Source: an uncultured Mucilaginibacter sp. | Lineage (GTDB): Bacteria > Bacteroidota > Bacteroidia > Sphingobacteriales > Sphingobacteriaceae | Direction of reading: 5' to 3' | DNA: 64,000 bases | NCBI RefSeq assembly: GCF_937859865.1 | Contig: NZ_CALMAT010000024.1 | Coordinates: 1-64,000 of the forward strand | Part shown: positions 17,289 to 25,629 of the stretch, piece by piece | Numbering within the stretch: position 1 is the stretch's first letter | Layout: each line of letters begins with the position of its first letter | The notes under the pieces: model-generated | The model's input: the letters and a program-made list of their open reading frames with translations, nothing else | What the model was told of the DNA's origin: nothing | Database searches by the model: none | Position numbers and translations under genes: made by a program

Positions 17289-18656
17289 TTAATTTTTTAA
17301 CACGATGTAGGAATAAGGCTCCAAGTTGACCGTGCTGCTTAAAGTTGTTTTGCTGCCGGTATAAGCATTTTTCCAAGAGGCGGATGCCACGGCAGCAGGG
17401 ACAGTAAATGTTACCGCTTTGTTTCTTAAATTGGAAATGACCAATACTTTTTCTAAACCGGTTTCCTTTGTAAAAGCACAAATATCCTGATTTGTATAGG
17501 AAGTTAAATTTCCCCTCCTGATTGCGTTGCTTGCATTTCTGAAAGCAATGATTTTTTTATACTCAGCAGTAACATCCGGGTTGGTCGCCCAATTAATTTT
17601 CTCGGAGGTAAACGGAAATTTTAACCGGTAGGGCGTTCCTACTTCCTGGCCGTTATAAATCATCGGAACACCTTTCATGTAAGCAACAACCACAAACGCA
17701 GCCATTGACCCTTTTTTGTCGCCAAACAGTTCTAAAGGTGTTCCATCTGAACTGTTGACATCATGGTTTGTAACGTACCTTACGGTTTGCTGGCCATCTG
17801 ATGTACCGACATAATTGACCACATTCAAACTATCAATGGATTGAACCGATTTATTTTTTTTATATACTGCTTCTAAGTCTTCAAAAAAGTTGAAACCAAA
17901 ATTATAATCGAAACCTGCTGCATAATTAGCCGGACGCTGCCCTTCTGCCAGCATCAATAATTTGTGGGTAGAAATGCTTTTCAAAGAATCAATCGCCTGT
18001 TTCCAGAAATCAACCGGTGGGCCATCAGAATAATCACAACGGAAACCGTCAATATTGGCAGTATATACCCAATATTTCATATCGTTGATCATGGTTGCGC
18101 GCATATCGGCATTGGCAAAGTTTAGCTGCGCAATGTCGTTCCAACCGTTTGGGCTAATGATTTTACCGGTAGAATCTCTTTTATACCAATCCGTGTTTTT
18201 CATCCAGGGGTTATCAAACGAAGTATGGTTGCCTACCCAGTCCAGCATTACAGCCATATTTCTTTTATGAGCACCATCAACCAGGGCACGCAAATCCTTT
18301 ATTGTTCCGAATTCTGTGTTGATCCCCAAATAATCTTTTACGCAGTAAGGGGAATTGGTGCTTTTTAACACGCCAACCGGATAAATAGGCATCAGGTAAA
18401 TCAAATTGGCACCTAAGGCTTTGATAGAATCCAAGCGTTTGGCAACACCTTTAAAATCCCCTTCTTTACTAAAAACACGCATGTTTACCTGGTAAATGGT
18501 TACATCGCGACGGTCGGGGACGTGGTTAAAAGGTTTGCCATATTGTGGCGGGTGCTTTTCATTACGTGCCGGGCCTGATGTTTGGCCGATTACACAAATA
18601 GGGCTGATACTGAAAGAAACAGCTATCAGCAGTAAAAAAATAATACTTCTTTTCAT
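17289..18656 (-). CDS. GH13 alpha-amylase family glycoside hydrolase (paralogue A)
   Basis: The 455-residue protein has a cleavable signal peptide (MKRSIIFLLLIAVSFSISPI...). The GH13 barrel starts at DVTIYQVNMRVFS. The conserved regions are visible: VMLDWVGNHTS (region I), DGFRCDYSD with the nucleophile Asp near 206 (region II), MLAEGQ with the acid/base Glu near 235 (region III) and YVTNHDVNSSDG with the third Asp near 300 (region IV). An all-beta C-terminal domain follows. It should hydrolyse alpha-glucan in the periplasm or outside. It is the last gene of the locus and strongly resembles the GH13 protein at 21471-22850, so an ancient tandem duplication is likely. Confidence 0.92.
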   Translation of the reverse strand: MKRSIIFLLLIAVSFSISPICVIGQTSGPARNEKHPPQYGKPFNHVPDRRDVTIYQVNMRVFSKEGDFKGVAKRLDSIKALGANLIYLMPIYPVGVLKSTNSPYCVKDYLGINTEFGTIKDLRALVDGAHKRNMAVMLDWVGNHTSFDNPWMKNTDWYKRDSTGKIISPNGWNDIAQLNFANADMRATMINDMKYWVYTANIDGFRCDYSDGPPVDFWKQAIDSLKSISTHKLLMLAEGQRPANYAAGFDYNFGFNFFEDLEAVYKKNKSVQSIDSLNVVNYVGTSDGQQTVRYVTNHDVNSSDGTPLELFGDKKGSMAAFVVVAYMKGVPMIYNGQEVGTPYRLKFPFTSEKINWATNPDVTAEYKKIIAFRNASNAIRRGNLTSYTNQDICAFTKETGLEKVLVISNLRNKAVTFTVPAAVASASWKNAYTGSKTTLSSTVNLEPYSYIVLKN

Positions 18657-18705
18657 AATTTTAAAACAATCGTTTATTTAAATATTGATCCAGCTTAATT
18701 TTATT

Positions 18706-18860
18706 TAGGGCCTGTTTAAATCTGTCCGGCTATTTCCCATGCTTCTTTTACCACCTAAAAATCATTGCCTTTTTTGGTTTTTGTGCCAAATAATGCCCCA
18801 CACAAAATTTATAGGCATAAAAGAAGCATCGTTATTTTTTCTTGTCTAAATCTAAACGGC
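18706..18860. repeat. TGCTTC inverted-repeat element 4 (between the GH28-like and GH13 genes)
   Basis: The outer left repeat is GGGCCTGTTTAAATC at 18708, the inner arms are ATGCTTCTTTTACCACC at 18739 and GGCATAAAAGAAGCAT ending at 18829, and a degenerate outer right repeat TCTAAACGGC reaches about 18860. It fills the gap between two codirectional genes of the Sus-type locus and ends three bases from the stop codon of the upstream gene. Confidence 0.88.
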
Positions 18861-18862
18861 GC

Positions 18863-20275
18863 TTATTCTTTGGATATAACTTGTTGTGTGTTTTTTCCTG
18901 CAATGAATTTTATATCCTTGGCAAATTCTATTTGAAAATCTCCGTCGTTAATGCCGGAAAGGGGTTTCCCTGCTAAAAAACAATGGTCAAAAGTTATGTC
19001 TTCAATCAGGTTGGTAGGGATCCCGGCGATGACAAATGGCTTGTTTGCATTCGCCCAACGGATGTTTTTTAAATAAACTCCTTTGATATTGCCGGGCCCG
19101 GCAGTTCCATATCTTCTACCCTCGGTTACAATCAGTTCAAGGTTTTTGTATTCAATTTGATTTTCGATCCGGATATCTTCAAAACGAATATTTTGGACCA
19201 AAGAAGGGCCATCACAAACAATACTGAACCCGGAATGCCCTCCTGTTCTGCCCTGGCCGTTTGCAGAAATAATATCACAATTTTTTACCAAAACGTTTTG
19301 CACTAAACCTCCCTGTAGTTCAAACCCTAAAGTAACGCCATCAGCGTGCGCCCAGCCCACCAGCAAACAATTGGTTACCGTTATAGAATCTGTATTGATG
19401 TTTTTAACGGTATCGCTACCAAACCTGCCCATGGATTTGATCGAAATACAATCATCCCGGGTACGGATAAAACAATAGTTGATCTTAAAATCTTTGCAGG
19501 AAACGGGGTCAATGCCATCAATCCCCCAAACGCCTTTATAACTAAAAACCTTTACATTGTTGTAAACAGTATGCTCACAATCAATAAGCGTATTGCTCCA
19601 GTTAGAAGTATTACGGATGAAAACACCGCTAACATCAATATTGGAACTACCGTAAATCCGAACGTTTCCGTTGAGAATTCCTCTTCCCTCAATTTTAACG
19701 TTCTTAAGGTTTTTACCCCTAACATTGGCATTTACAACCGCCCCTCCGGCTATGTAAACCGTTTGGCCACTCTTTAAATTAATTTCACCCTCGTTATGGG
19801 TTCCTGCGCCAAAATACAAAACTCCGGGATCTCCGTTTTTAGGGATATGTGTTTCTAATGGGTTTGCAAAAATGGCTAAAGCAGGCAGGCCATCAATTTC
19901 AATATACAATTTTTGAGGGCCCGAAATGGTAAAGTTAAGTTCGCGCCCGTTTACCTTTGCTTGAATTGCCCGGCTTGCCGGCCCGATTTTATACTTGCTG
20001 ATTTTGGAAGATGCAACAACCGTAATTGCCTGCGGCCCGGAACAAGAAAAATTGGCCACGTGTAGGTTTTCCATGCCGCCGCTGCCTATCTGTTCGGTCC
20101 AAACCGGACTATTGTTTACCCTGACAGTAAAGTTTGCACTGGTTTGCAGGCCATCAGGTTTTGGATAGGTAACAAGTGTGCTTTTGGTGCTTGGCGGTGC
20201 GGCAAACAAACCTGGTTTCAGCGAAAATAAAACCAAAAAAAGGCTGATGGTTATGCGTATAGCTGTTTTAGACAT
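18863..20275 (-). CDS. GH28/GH49-like right-handed beta-helix glycosidase
   Basis: The 470-residue protein has a signal peptide ending LKPGLFA. A small N-terminal beta domain (to about 140) is followed by a beta-helix with repeated turns (VKIEGRGILNGNVRIYGSSN, VSGVFIRNTSNWSNTLIDC). The candidate active site is IDGIDPVSCKDFKINYCF followed by IRTRDDCISIK, giving three Asp residues as in GH28 and GH49. The GHG motif of pectinases is replaced by WAHADGVTLGF. Given the alpha-glucan neighbours, a dextranase-like (GH49) role is more likely than pectin cleavage, but this is inference. It lies in the Sus-type locus. Confidence 0.7.
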   Translation of the reverse strand: MSKTAIRITISLFLVLFSLKPGLFAAPPSTKSTLVTYPKPDGLQTSANFTVRVNNSPVWTEQIGSGGMENLHVANFSCSGPQAITVVASSKISKYKIGPASRAIQAKVNGRELNFTISGPQKLYIEIDGLPALAIFANPLETHIPKNGDPGVLYFGAGTHNEGEINLKSGQTVYIAGGAVVNANVRGKNLKNVKIEGRGILNGNVRIYGSSNIDVSGVFIRNTSNWSNTLIDCEHTVYNNVKVFSYKGVWGIDGIDPVSCKDFKINYCFIRTRDDCISIKSMGRFGSDTVKNINTDSITVTNCLLVGWAHADGVTLGFELQGGLVQNVLVKNCDIISANGQGRTGGHSGFSIVCDGPSLVQNIRFEDIRIENQIEYKNLELIVTEGRRYGTAGPGNIKGVYLKNIRWANANKPFVIAGIPTNLIEDITFDHCFLAGKPLSGINDGDFQIEFAKDIKFIAGKNTQQVISKE

Positions 20276-20327
20276 ATTTTCAAAAATCGTTGTTAAAGTG
20301 GCTGTTTTATTTATCCTAAAAAAGGCA

Positions 20328-20419
20328 ATGCTTCTTTTATCCCTATAAATTTGGTATTGCCTTGATTTGAAACAAAAGGAATACCCGGACCAATGATTTT
20401 TATAGGATAAAAGAAGTAT
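20328..20419. repeat. TGCTTC inverted-repeat element 5
   Basis: The left arm is ATGCTTCTTTTATCCCTAT at 20328, and the right arm ATAGGATAAAAGAAGTAT ends at 20419 with one base changed in the core. It sits between the mutarotase-like gene and the GH28-like gene, directly beside the terminator at 20422. Confidence 0.85.
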
Positions 20420-20421
20420 CG

Positions 20422-20452
20422 AAAAAAATCCGTAACAGGCCCAGCCTGTTAC
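20422..20452 (-). terminator. Rho-independent terminator inside the Sus-type locus
   Basis: On the minus strand GTAACAGGC, loop TGG, GCCTGTTAC form a 9-bp hairpin (20432-20452), followed by GGATTTTTTT (to 20422). It lies just downstream of the mutarotase-like gene and would separate susC-to-mutarotase from the GH28-like and GH13 genes, or attenuate them. Confidence 0.8.
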
Positions 20453-20479
20453 CTGATCAGGTTTTATCCAGCCTTTCTT

Positions 20480-21460
20480 TTAATTATTAACCGTGTAATA
20501 TTCATAGCTGATTTTCCAGCTCACTTTTTGTCCGGGCTTTGCCCTTATTTTTATATAGGGTTCAGGGCATAAGGTTTTTAAGGATGACCAGAAAGCCAGT
20601 TTTGATATTGGGCGGTCTCCTGTAATTTTTACCCCTGCGCCTGTTTTTTGGTTTTCAATTTTTATATGATATGACGCGCCTTTGCCATTCGTTAAATCTT
20701 TAAATGCAATGTATTTATCCTTCAGTTCTTTTAAAAATATAAGCTGGTTATTTTTGATGCTTACATAAGCTTCCATTCCATCCAGTTTTTCATGCAGGTC
20801 ATCCGGAAAAGTAACCACAAAGCCAGGGCCGGTAGGCTGCCGGTCAATAACAAAAAAGTTATGGTCATAAACCTCGGTTTCTATAGTTTTTTTACCTGTG
20901 TTTTTTAAAGTATGGGTAATAACCAGGATAGGCCGGTGCTTTTTTAACTGTATGCTTTTCTTGTATTCATAAGCATATTCCTTTTCATTTAATGCCTGAA
21001 AAAACTTCACCTTATCAGGTTTTGATTTGATATTCCAGTTTCCGTAGTTTGAAATGGCATAGGGCCTCATAAAGTTATAAGCCAAACTATCGGGCTTAAC
21101 AAGGGCGCCTATGCCAATTTTGATAAACGTTTCTCCTGGTTTTGCCTCATCAAAACCCAAAGGGTCAAAAGCTTCAACAGGCCCCACAACAGCGTCGTGG
21201 CTTGTAGGGCTGTAAGTATCAATCCATTGGCCAAAATAAGTATGACCTTTATAGCTCAAATTAGGGATAACCCCTGCCCAGTCAAATCTCGGCCCGCGGT
21301 TATAACCGGTATGTTCATCGGGCAAATATACAGTGGCATCAATTATACCATTGGTGATTTTTGTTTCTGCCGGCTTCACAGTTGTTTGGGCGCATACAGT
21401 TGAAATTGACAAAGAGAAAAATATACAACAAAAAGAAAGCGTAATTATTTTCCTGTTCAT
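20480..21460 (-). CDS. Secreted mutarotase-like protein of unknown function
   Basis: The 326-residue protein has a signal peptide ending STVCAQ. After it come ITNGIIDATVYLPDEHTGYN and RGPRFDWAGVIPNLSYKGH, with HTLKNTGKKTIETEVYDHNF. The opening and the beta-rich pattern resemble galactose-mutarotase-like (aldose 1-epimerase superfamily) sandwiches, but I do not recognise a catalytic His/Glu set. It lies 10 bases downstream of the GH13 gene, clearly in one operon. It may help to bind or anomerise oligosaccharides. The function is not known. Confidence 0.55.
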   Translation of the reverse strand: MNRKIITLSFCCIFFSLSISTVCAQTTVKPAETKITNGIIDATVYLPDEHTGYNRGPRFDWAGVIPNLSYKGHTYFGQWIDTYSPTSHDAVVGPVEAFDPLGFDEAKPGETFIKIGIGALVKPDSLAYNFMRPYAISNYGNWNIKSKPDKVKFFQALNEKEYAYEYKKSIQLKKHRPILVITHTLKNTGKKTIETEVYDHNFFVIDRQPTGPGFVVTFPDDLHEKLDGMEAYVSIKNNQLIFLKELKDKYIAFKDLTNGKGASYHIKIENQKTGAGVKITGDRPISKLAFWSSLKTLCPEPYIKIRAKPGQKVSWKISYEYYTVNN

Positions 21461-21470
21461 CGCATATCAA

Positions 21471-22850
21471 CTACTGCGTTAATGCCATATGCTGATAAGG
21501 CTGTAAATACATTTGGCTGTTTAAAGTAACCGAAGCACCGGTAAAAGCATTTTTCCATCCGGAAGCGCTTAAACTTGCAGGTATTGTATAAGTAACCGCG
21601 TTGTTGCGCAGGTTGGCTATCACCAGTACCTTTTGGCTGCTTGTTGATTTCGTAAAAACGGCCACATCATCACTGCTGTATTGGGTTAACTGTCCGTTTT
21701 TTACCGCATCGCTGCCTGCCCTAAAATTCAGGATCTTTTTGTACTCTGCAGTCATATCCGGATTGGTGGTCCAATCAATCGGGTTGTGGTAAAAAATGTT
21801 CAGGTCTCGTGTACACCCAACCTCTTGTCCATTATAAATCATCGGGACACCTTTCATATAAGCGGTTACTAAAAATGCGGCCATTGATCCTGTTTTGCCC
21901 CCATAAACTGTAATCGGGCTTCCATCACTTGAGTACACATCATGATTAGTGGTATATCTCATCACCTGAGAACCAGGTAAGGCACCGGCATATTCCGAAG
22001 TATTTAAGTCTTGAAGCGTTGTAACAGATTTTGAACTGCCAAAAACACCGGCTTCAAGGGCAGAATAATAGGCAAAACCATATCTCATGTTAAAGCCTGC
22101 ATTAAAATGATCGCTCCGTGCACCTTCGGCCAGCATAATAAGTTTATGAGTAGTAATACTTCTTAATGCGTCAATTGCCTGTTTCCAAAAATCAAACGGA
22201 ACATTATCTGCAAAATCACAACGGTAACCATCAATATTCGCGGTAAAAACCCAATATTTCATGGCATCTATCATGGCTGTGCGCATGGTTTGATTGGTAA
22301 AATTAAGTGCAGCAACATCATTATAACCGGGCGGAGAAATGATATTGCCATTAGCATCCTGCTGATACCAGCTTTTATTGCTGATCCAGGCATTGTCCCA
22401 GGAAGTATGATCGGCAACCCAATCAAACATAACCGCCATGTTTTTTGCATGTGCCGTATTTACCAAATTCTGTAAATCGGCCAAAGTGCCAAATTCAGGG
22501 TTAACTGCTTTATAATCTTTAACCGCATACGGAGAACCTAAGCCGCCTGCCGATTTAAGAACACCTACCGGGTAAATTGGCAACAGATAGACCACATTGG
22601 CACCTAAAGCTTTAATAGAATCCAGCCTTGCAGTAACGCCTTTAAAGCTGGCATCACTGCTAAAAGCCCGAAGGTTTACCTGGTAAACAATAACGTCCTG
22701 CGTGTTGGGGACATTGGCAAACGGCGTACCATACTGCGGGTAAGAAGTATCTGAAACAGGCGTATCATTATTTTTTTTACAATTGCTAAAAACAGTAATG
22801 AATGAAAGGAGCAGAAGTTTAAATATATTCCTGTTGTTTATTAATTTCAT
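21471..22850 (-). CDS. GH13 alpha-amylase family lipoprotein (paralogue B, SusG-like role)
   Basis: The 459-residue protein has a lipoprotein signal peptide (LLLSFITVFSNCKKN), so it is probably attached to the outer membrane like SusG. The GH13 regions are present: VMFDWVADHTS, DGYRCDFAD with the nucleophile near 212, IMLAEGARSDHF with the acid Glu near 240, and YTTNHDVYSSDG with the third Asp near 302. It is 459 residues against about 690 for SusG, so it lacks the inserted CBM58. It lies downstream of the susE-like gene across a short hairpin, and upstream of the mutarotase-like gene. It should start the cutting of alpha-glucan at the cell surface. Confidence 0.92.
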   Translation of the reverse strand: MKLINNRNIFKLLLLSFITVFSNCKKNNDTPVSDTSYPQYGTPFANVPNTQDVIVYQVNLRAFSSDASFKGVTARLDSIKALGANVVYLLPIYPVGVLKSAGGLGSPYAVKDYKAVNPEFGTLADLQNLVNTAHAKNMAVMFDWVADHTSWDNAWISNKSWYQQDANGNIISPPGYNDVAALNFTNQTMRTAMIDAMKYWVFTANIDGYRCDFADNVPFDFWKQAIDALRSITTHKLIMLAEGARSDHFNAGFNMRYGFAYYSALEAGVFGSSKSVTTLQDLNTSEYAGALPGSQVMRYTTNHDVYSSDGSPITVYGGKTGSMAAFLVTAYMKGVPMIYNGQEVGCTRDLNIFYHNPIDWTTNPDMTAEYKKILNFRAGSDAVKNGQLTQYSSDDVAVFTKSTSSQKVLVIANLRNNAVTYTIPASLSASGWKNAFTGASVTLNSQMYLQPYQHMALTQ

Positions 22851-22866
22851 AGTAAGTTTTAATAAG

Positions 22867-22892
22867 ATCAGGCAGTTGATGAACTGCCTGAT
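22867..22892. other. Perfect 11-bp intercistronic hairpin
   Basis: ATCAGGCAGTT, loop GATG, AACTGCCTGAT. It lies 3 bases behind the susE-like stop codon and 16 bases before the GH13 start codon. No T-run follows on the minus strand, so it is more likely an mRNA-stabilising or partial attenuator structure than a full terminator. It is unrelated in sequence to the TGCTTC elements. Confidence 0.7.
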
Positions 22893-22895
22893 GAA

Positions 22896-23978
22896 TTAGT
22901 TTTTATGGAGCGTATAATTATAGTTGCTTGGATTATGCAAATCCAGGGTAATGGTATAATTTCCGCTTACCGGTACGGTTATGTTTGTTATAGCAGGATT
23001 AGAGCCATAAATAGAAGCAGGGCTGTCAGAATAAGCTAATTTACCATTGGCATCCAAGCCAAAATCAATGTTCCAAGCATTGTTGGCCCTAAATTTAAAT
23101 GAACCTGTTGAAAGCATATTAGCGGTTACCGTCCAAACCTGAGTAGTAGCATTGTAAGTAAGCTGCGTATCTGTACTCCAGCCGCCTGGTGTTGCATCCC
23201 CTAATATAGACCAGGTAGTTTTGGTGTAAGTCCAGGTATTGGTGTTTAAATTTGCAGAAAGTTCATAATAACCTGCTCCCGGCACCTGCAGTCCGGCTGC
23301 AGTACCATCAGTTGTCAATTTGCCTCCGCCTGCATCACCATAGTTGGTATGGTTCCAATCCCTGGCATTGGTATATTTAAAATAGTACGTGCCACCGGCC
23401 GGTATGTTGATATACGCATCATAAATTTGGGGTTTAAGTGCCGCCATAGTTGGTGCAGTTGGCGGATCCCAGCCCTGATAATCGCCGGGAACATATAAAA
23501 GCGGATAAACAGCAATTAACGGGTGCGGAGTTACATTCACAGTAACACCTTTAGAATAAGCATACCGATCTTGATAAGCCAGGACCCTGAAAGCTAGGTT
23601 TCCTGCTGTGCCAGGAGGGATGCCAAGGGCCATCGCAAGGGTGTTTAAATCTGCACCTTTGTAAGACTTGCTTAAAACATCGTTGCCCACAACCACGCTG
23701 GTTGCATTTGCCCAGGCATTGCTGCCCAAGGTATCTGCAGGGATATCAGCCTGAAGGGTGTAAGTTACCGATGCTTTAACCGGATAAACAACGGCCGGCC
23801 AGGAAATGGTCAACACGGCAGAGGAATCGTTTTTAGAAGTAAGCGCTACCGAAGTTGCAGAAGCCTTTATTGAAGAACCAAAAGAAACTGGCTGCAATGT
23901 TGTTAAGGTGGCATCTTTTTTACAGGAGACAGCAAAAAGAAAACTAAGCAGGAAAATACTGTAAATTATTTTTTTCAT
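22896..23978 (-). CDS. SusE/SusF-like outer-membrane glycan-binding lipoprotein
   Basis: The start at 23978 is preferred because it gives the lipoprotein signal MKKIIYSIFLLSFLFAVSC; the Met at 24002 adds only a hydrophilic leader. The 360-residue product has an N-terminal SusE immunoglobulin-like domain (about 20-140). Two starch-binding-type modules follow, with aromatic stretches such as VPGDYQGWDPPT and TWSILGDATPGGWSTDTQL. Proteins of this type bind starch at the cell surface and have no catalytic activity. It lies between susD and GH13, as in the classical sus order. Confidence 0.85.
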   Translation of the reverse strand: MKKIIYSIFLLSFLFAVSCKKDATLTTLQPVSFGSSIKASATSVALTSKNDSSAVLTISWPAVVYPVKASVTYTLQADIPADTLGSNAWANATSVVVGNDVLSKSYKGADLNTLAMALGIPPGTAGNLAFRVLAYQDRYAYSKGVTVNVTPHPLIAVYPLLYVPGDYQGWDPPTAPTMAALKPQIYDAYINIPAGGTYYFKYTNARDWNHTNYGDAGGGKLTTDGTAAGLQVPGAGYYELSANLNTNTWTYTKTTWSILGDATPGGWSTDTQLTYNATTQVWTVTANMLSTGSFKFRANNAWNIDFGLDANGKLAYSDSPASIYGSNPAITNITVPVSGNYTITLDLHNPSNYNYTLHKN

Positions 23979-24026
23979 AATGAAATGATTGATAGAACGC
24001 ATTAAAAATCTGTTCTGCTTATTTCG

Positions 24027-24124
24027 ATGCTTCTTTTACCACCTAAAAATTGGTGAAGTGCTGCTTTTGCTTTGTTTAAGCTGGGACAGATCAGATACCA
24101 ATTTTTATAGGGTAAAAGAAGCAT
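24027..24124. repeat. TGCTTC inverted-repeat element 6 (between susD and susE-like)
   Basis: The left arm is ATGCTTCTTTTACCACC followed by TAAAAATTGG at 24027. The right arm, CCAATTTTTATAGGGT followed by AAAAGAAGCAT, ends at 24124. The arms are close to fully complementary over 27 positions. It sits in the 160-base gap between two genes that must be cotranscribed, so the mRNA will carry the hairpin. Confidence 0.9.
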
Positions 24125-24140
24125 GCTAAGCTTGCAACTG

Positions 24141-25622
24141 TTAATATCCAGGGTTTTGTACCAAAGTTGGGTTAGCGTTAAGTGCAGCAGTTGGTATCGG
24201 GAAAATAAGCCTGTAGGCAGGTGTTGTTTGAACAAAACCATGCGGCAGCAAAAACTTACCAAATCGAATCATATCCTGCCTGCGGTGGCCTTCCATATTC
24301 AGCTCAAAGCCCCTTTCGTCATAAATATTGTCCAAAGTAGGGGTGGCAATAGGGCCTAAACCTGCCCTGTCCCTCACCTGGTTGATAAATGGTGCTGCCG
24401 CCGCGGCGTTCCCTAAACGAACGTTGCACTCTGCCTGCATCAACAACAGGTCGGCATAACGGTAGATAGGGAAATCGTTTGATTCACCGCTGCCATCGGA
24501 TGGCGCAACCGGGAAAAACTTAACATCCCTTACACCTTCATTTGGCCCTGCACCCGGAGAAATGATGGATGATACCGAAGCAGTGTAGGTAACACCACCA
24601 ACTTGCGGACCAACCAAAAATTGTTTTCTCCTGATATCGCTGGCATCATACTTATTATAAAACTCTTCAGGAATAATAGTACCGTTCCAGCCGGAAAAGC
24701 CAATAAGTGCCAAACCATTCGGACCGTTCAGGCTCCTGATGGCATAGATGTTACCGCTAACAATATTTTGGGTGATGTATTCAGCCAAAATAGTTTCATC
24801 ATTGGGGCAAGTGTTTCCAAACAGCTCATAGTACTGGTATCCCAACGGACTGCTTGAATTAGCAGCTCCAGGATGCAAGGAAAAGCCACCGGATGCTACT
24901 TTATTACAAGCGGCTAAAGCATCTGCCCAATCAGGTGTACCAGTATAAACCCCGGCATTTAAATAAACTTTTGCCAGTACCATGTAGCCAGCCCATTTAT
25001 TAAAGCGGCCATAATAAGTACCACCTCTTGTTTCAGAAAGCAAATCAACATTGGCTTTAAGTTCCGATACTATAAAATTGTAAATTGTTGCCCTTTTTGC
25101 CTGCGGGATTTTAGAAACATCCGTATTGTTGTCTGTATAAAAAGGCACATCACCAAAATCATCTATCAATAAATAATATAACCAGGCGCGGGCAACTTTC
25201 GCTTCCGCAATTTTGGAAGGGTCAGCTTTTGCTGTTGTGAGCGTTGCTATTGCCAGGTTTGCACTATAAATAGAAGAATACGCCCAGTTCCAAGTATTGT
25301 TGATAATGCCAAGGCTGGGTAATGCTGTATGGGTGTACAGTTGTGCAAAGTCAAGCTGCCAGTCGCCTGTATTGCGGTGCGGTATCACCTGCTCGTCTGA
25401 TGAAAAAGAGTTAAGGTCATACCAGCAGTTGTCGCGGCCGGCGTAATTCGAACCCCAGGAACCTGTGATTTTTGCATACACATTGGCTAAGGCGTTATCA
25501 GCACCTATCGGCGTTGCAAAAAATTGTTGAGCAGGATATTTGTCATACACATTTTCATTAACCTTGGTACAACTTTGTGCAGCAAGGCCAACAATAAAAA
25601 TACTGATGAATATTTTTTTCAT
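24141..25622 (-). CDS. SusD/RagB family nutrient-binding outer-membrane lipoprotein
   Basis: The 493-residue protein has a lipoprotein signal (FIVGLAAQSCTK). SusD features follow: an N-terminal TPR-rich part with KVARAWLYYLLIDDFGDVPF, and the C-terminal signature PIYRYADLLLMQAECNVRLG, then a last stretch ELNMEGHRRQDMIRFGKFLL and LVQNPGY at the end. SusD caps the SusC transporter and delivers oligosaccharide. It is 7 bases downstream of the susC stop codon. Confidence 0.95.
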   Translation of the reverse strand: MKKIFISIFIVGLAAQSCTKVNENVYDKYPAQQFFATPIGADNALANVYAKITGSWGSNYAGRDNCWYDLNSFSSDEQVIPHRNTGDWQLDFAQLYTHTALPSLGIINNTWNWAYSSIYSANLAIATLTTAKADPSKIAEAKVARAWLYYLLIDDFGDVPFYTDNNTDVSKIPQAKRATIYNFIVSELKANVDLLSETRGGTYYGRFNKWAGYMVLAKVYLNAGVYTGTPDWADALAACNKVASGGFSLHPGAANSSSPLGYQYYELFGNTCPNDETILAEYITQNIVSGNIYAIRSLNGPNGLALIGFSGWNGTIIPEEFYNKYDASDIRRKQFLVGPQVGGVTYTASVSSIISPGAGPNEGVRDVKFFPVAPSDGSGESNDFPIYRYADLLLMQAECNVRLGNAAAAAPFINQVRDRAGLGPIATPTLDNIYDERGFELNMEGHRRQDMIRFGKFLLPHGFVQTTPAYRLIFPIPTAALNANPTLVQNPGY

Positions 25623-25629
25623 GATTTAA

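Noticed and set aside
17206-17481. Minus-strand 91-residue frame overlapping the GH13 C-terminus
   Set aside because: It overlaps the conserved C-terminal domain of the GH13 gene in another frame and has no own start signal.
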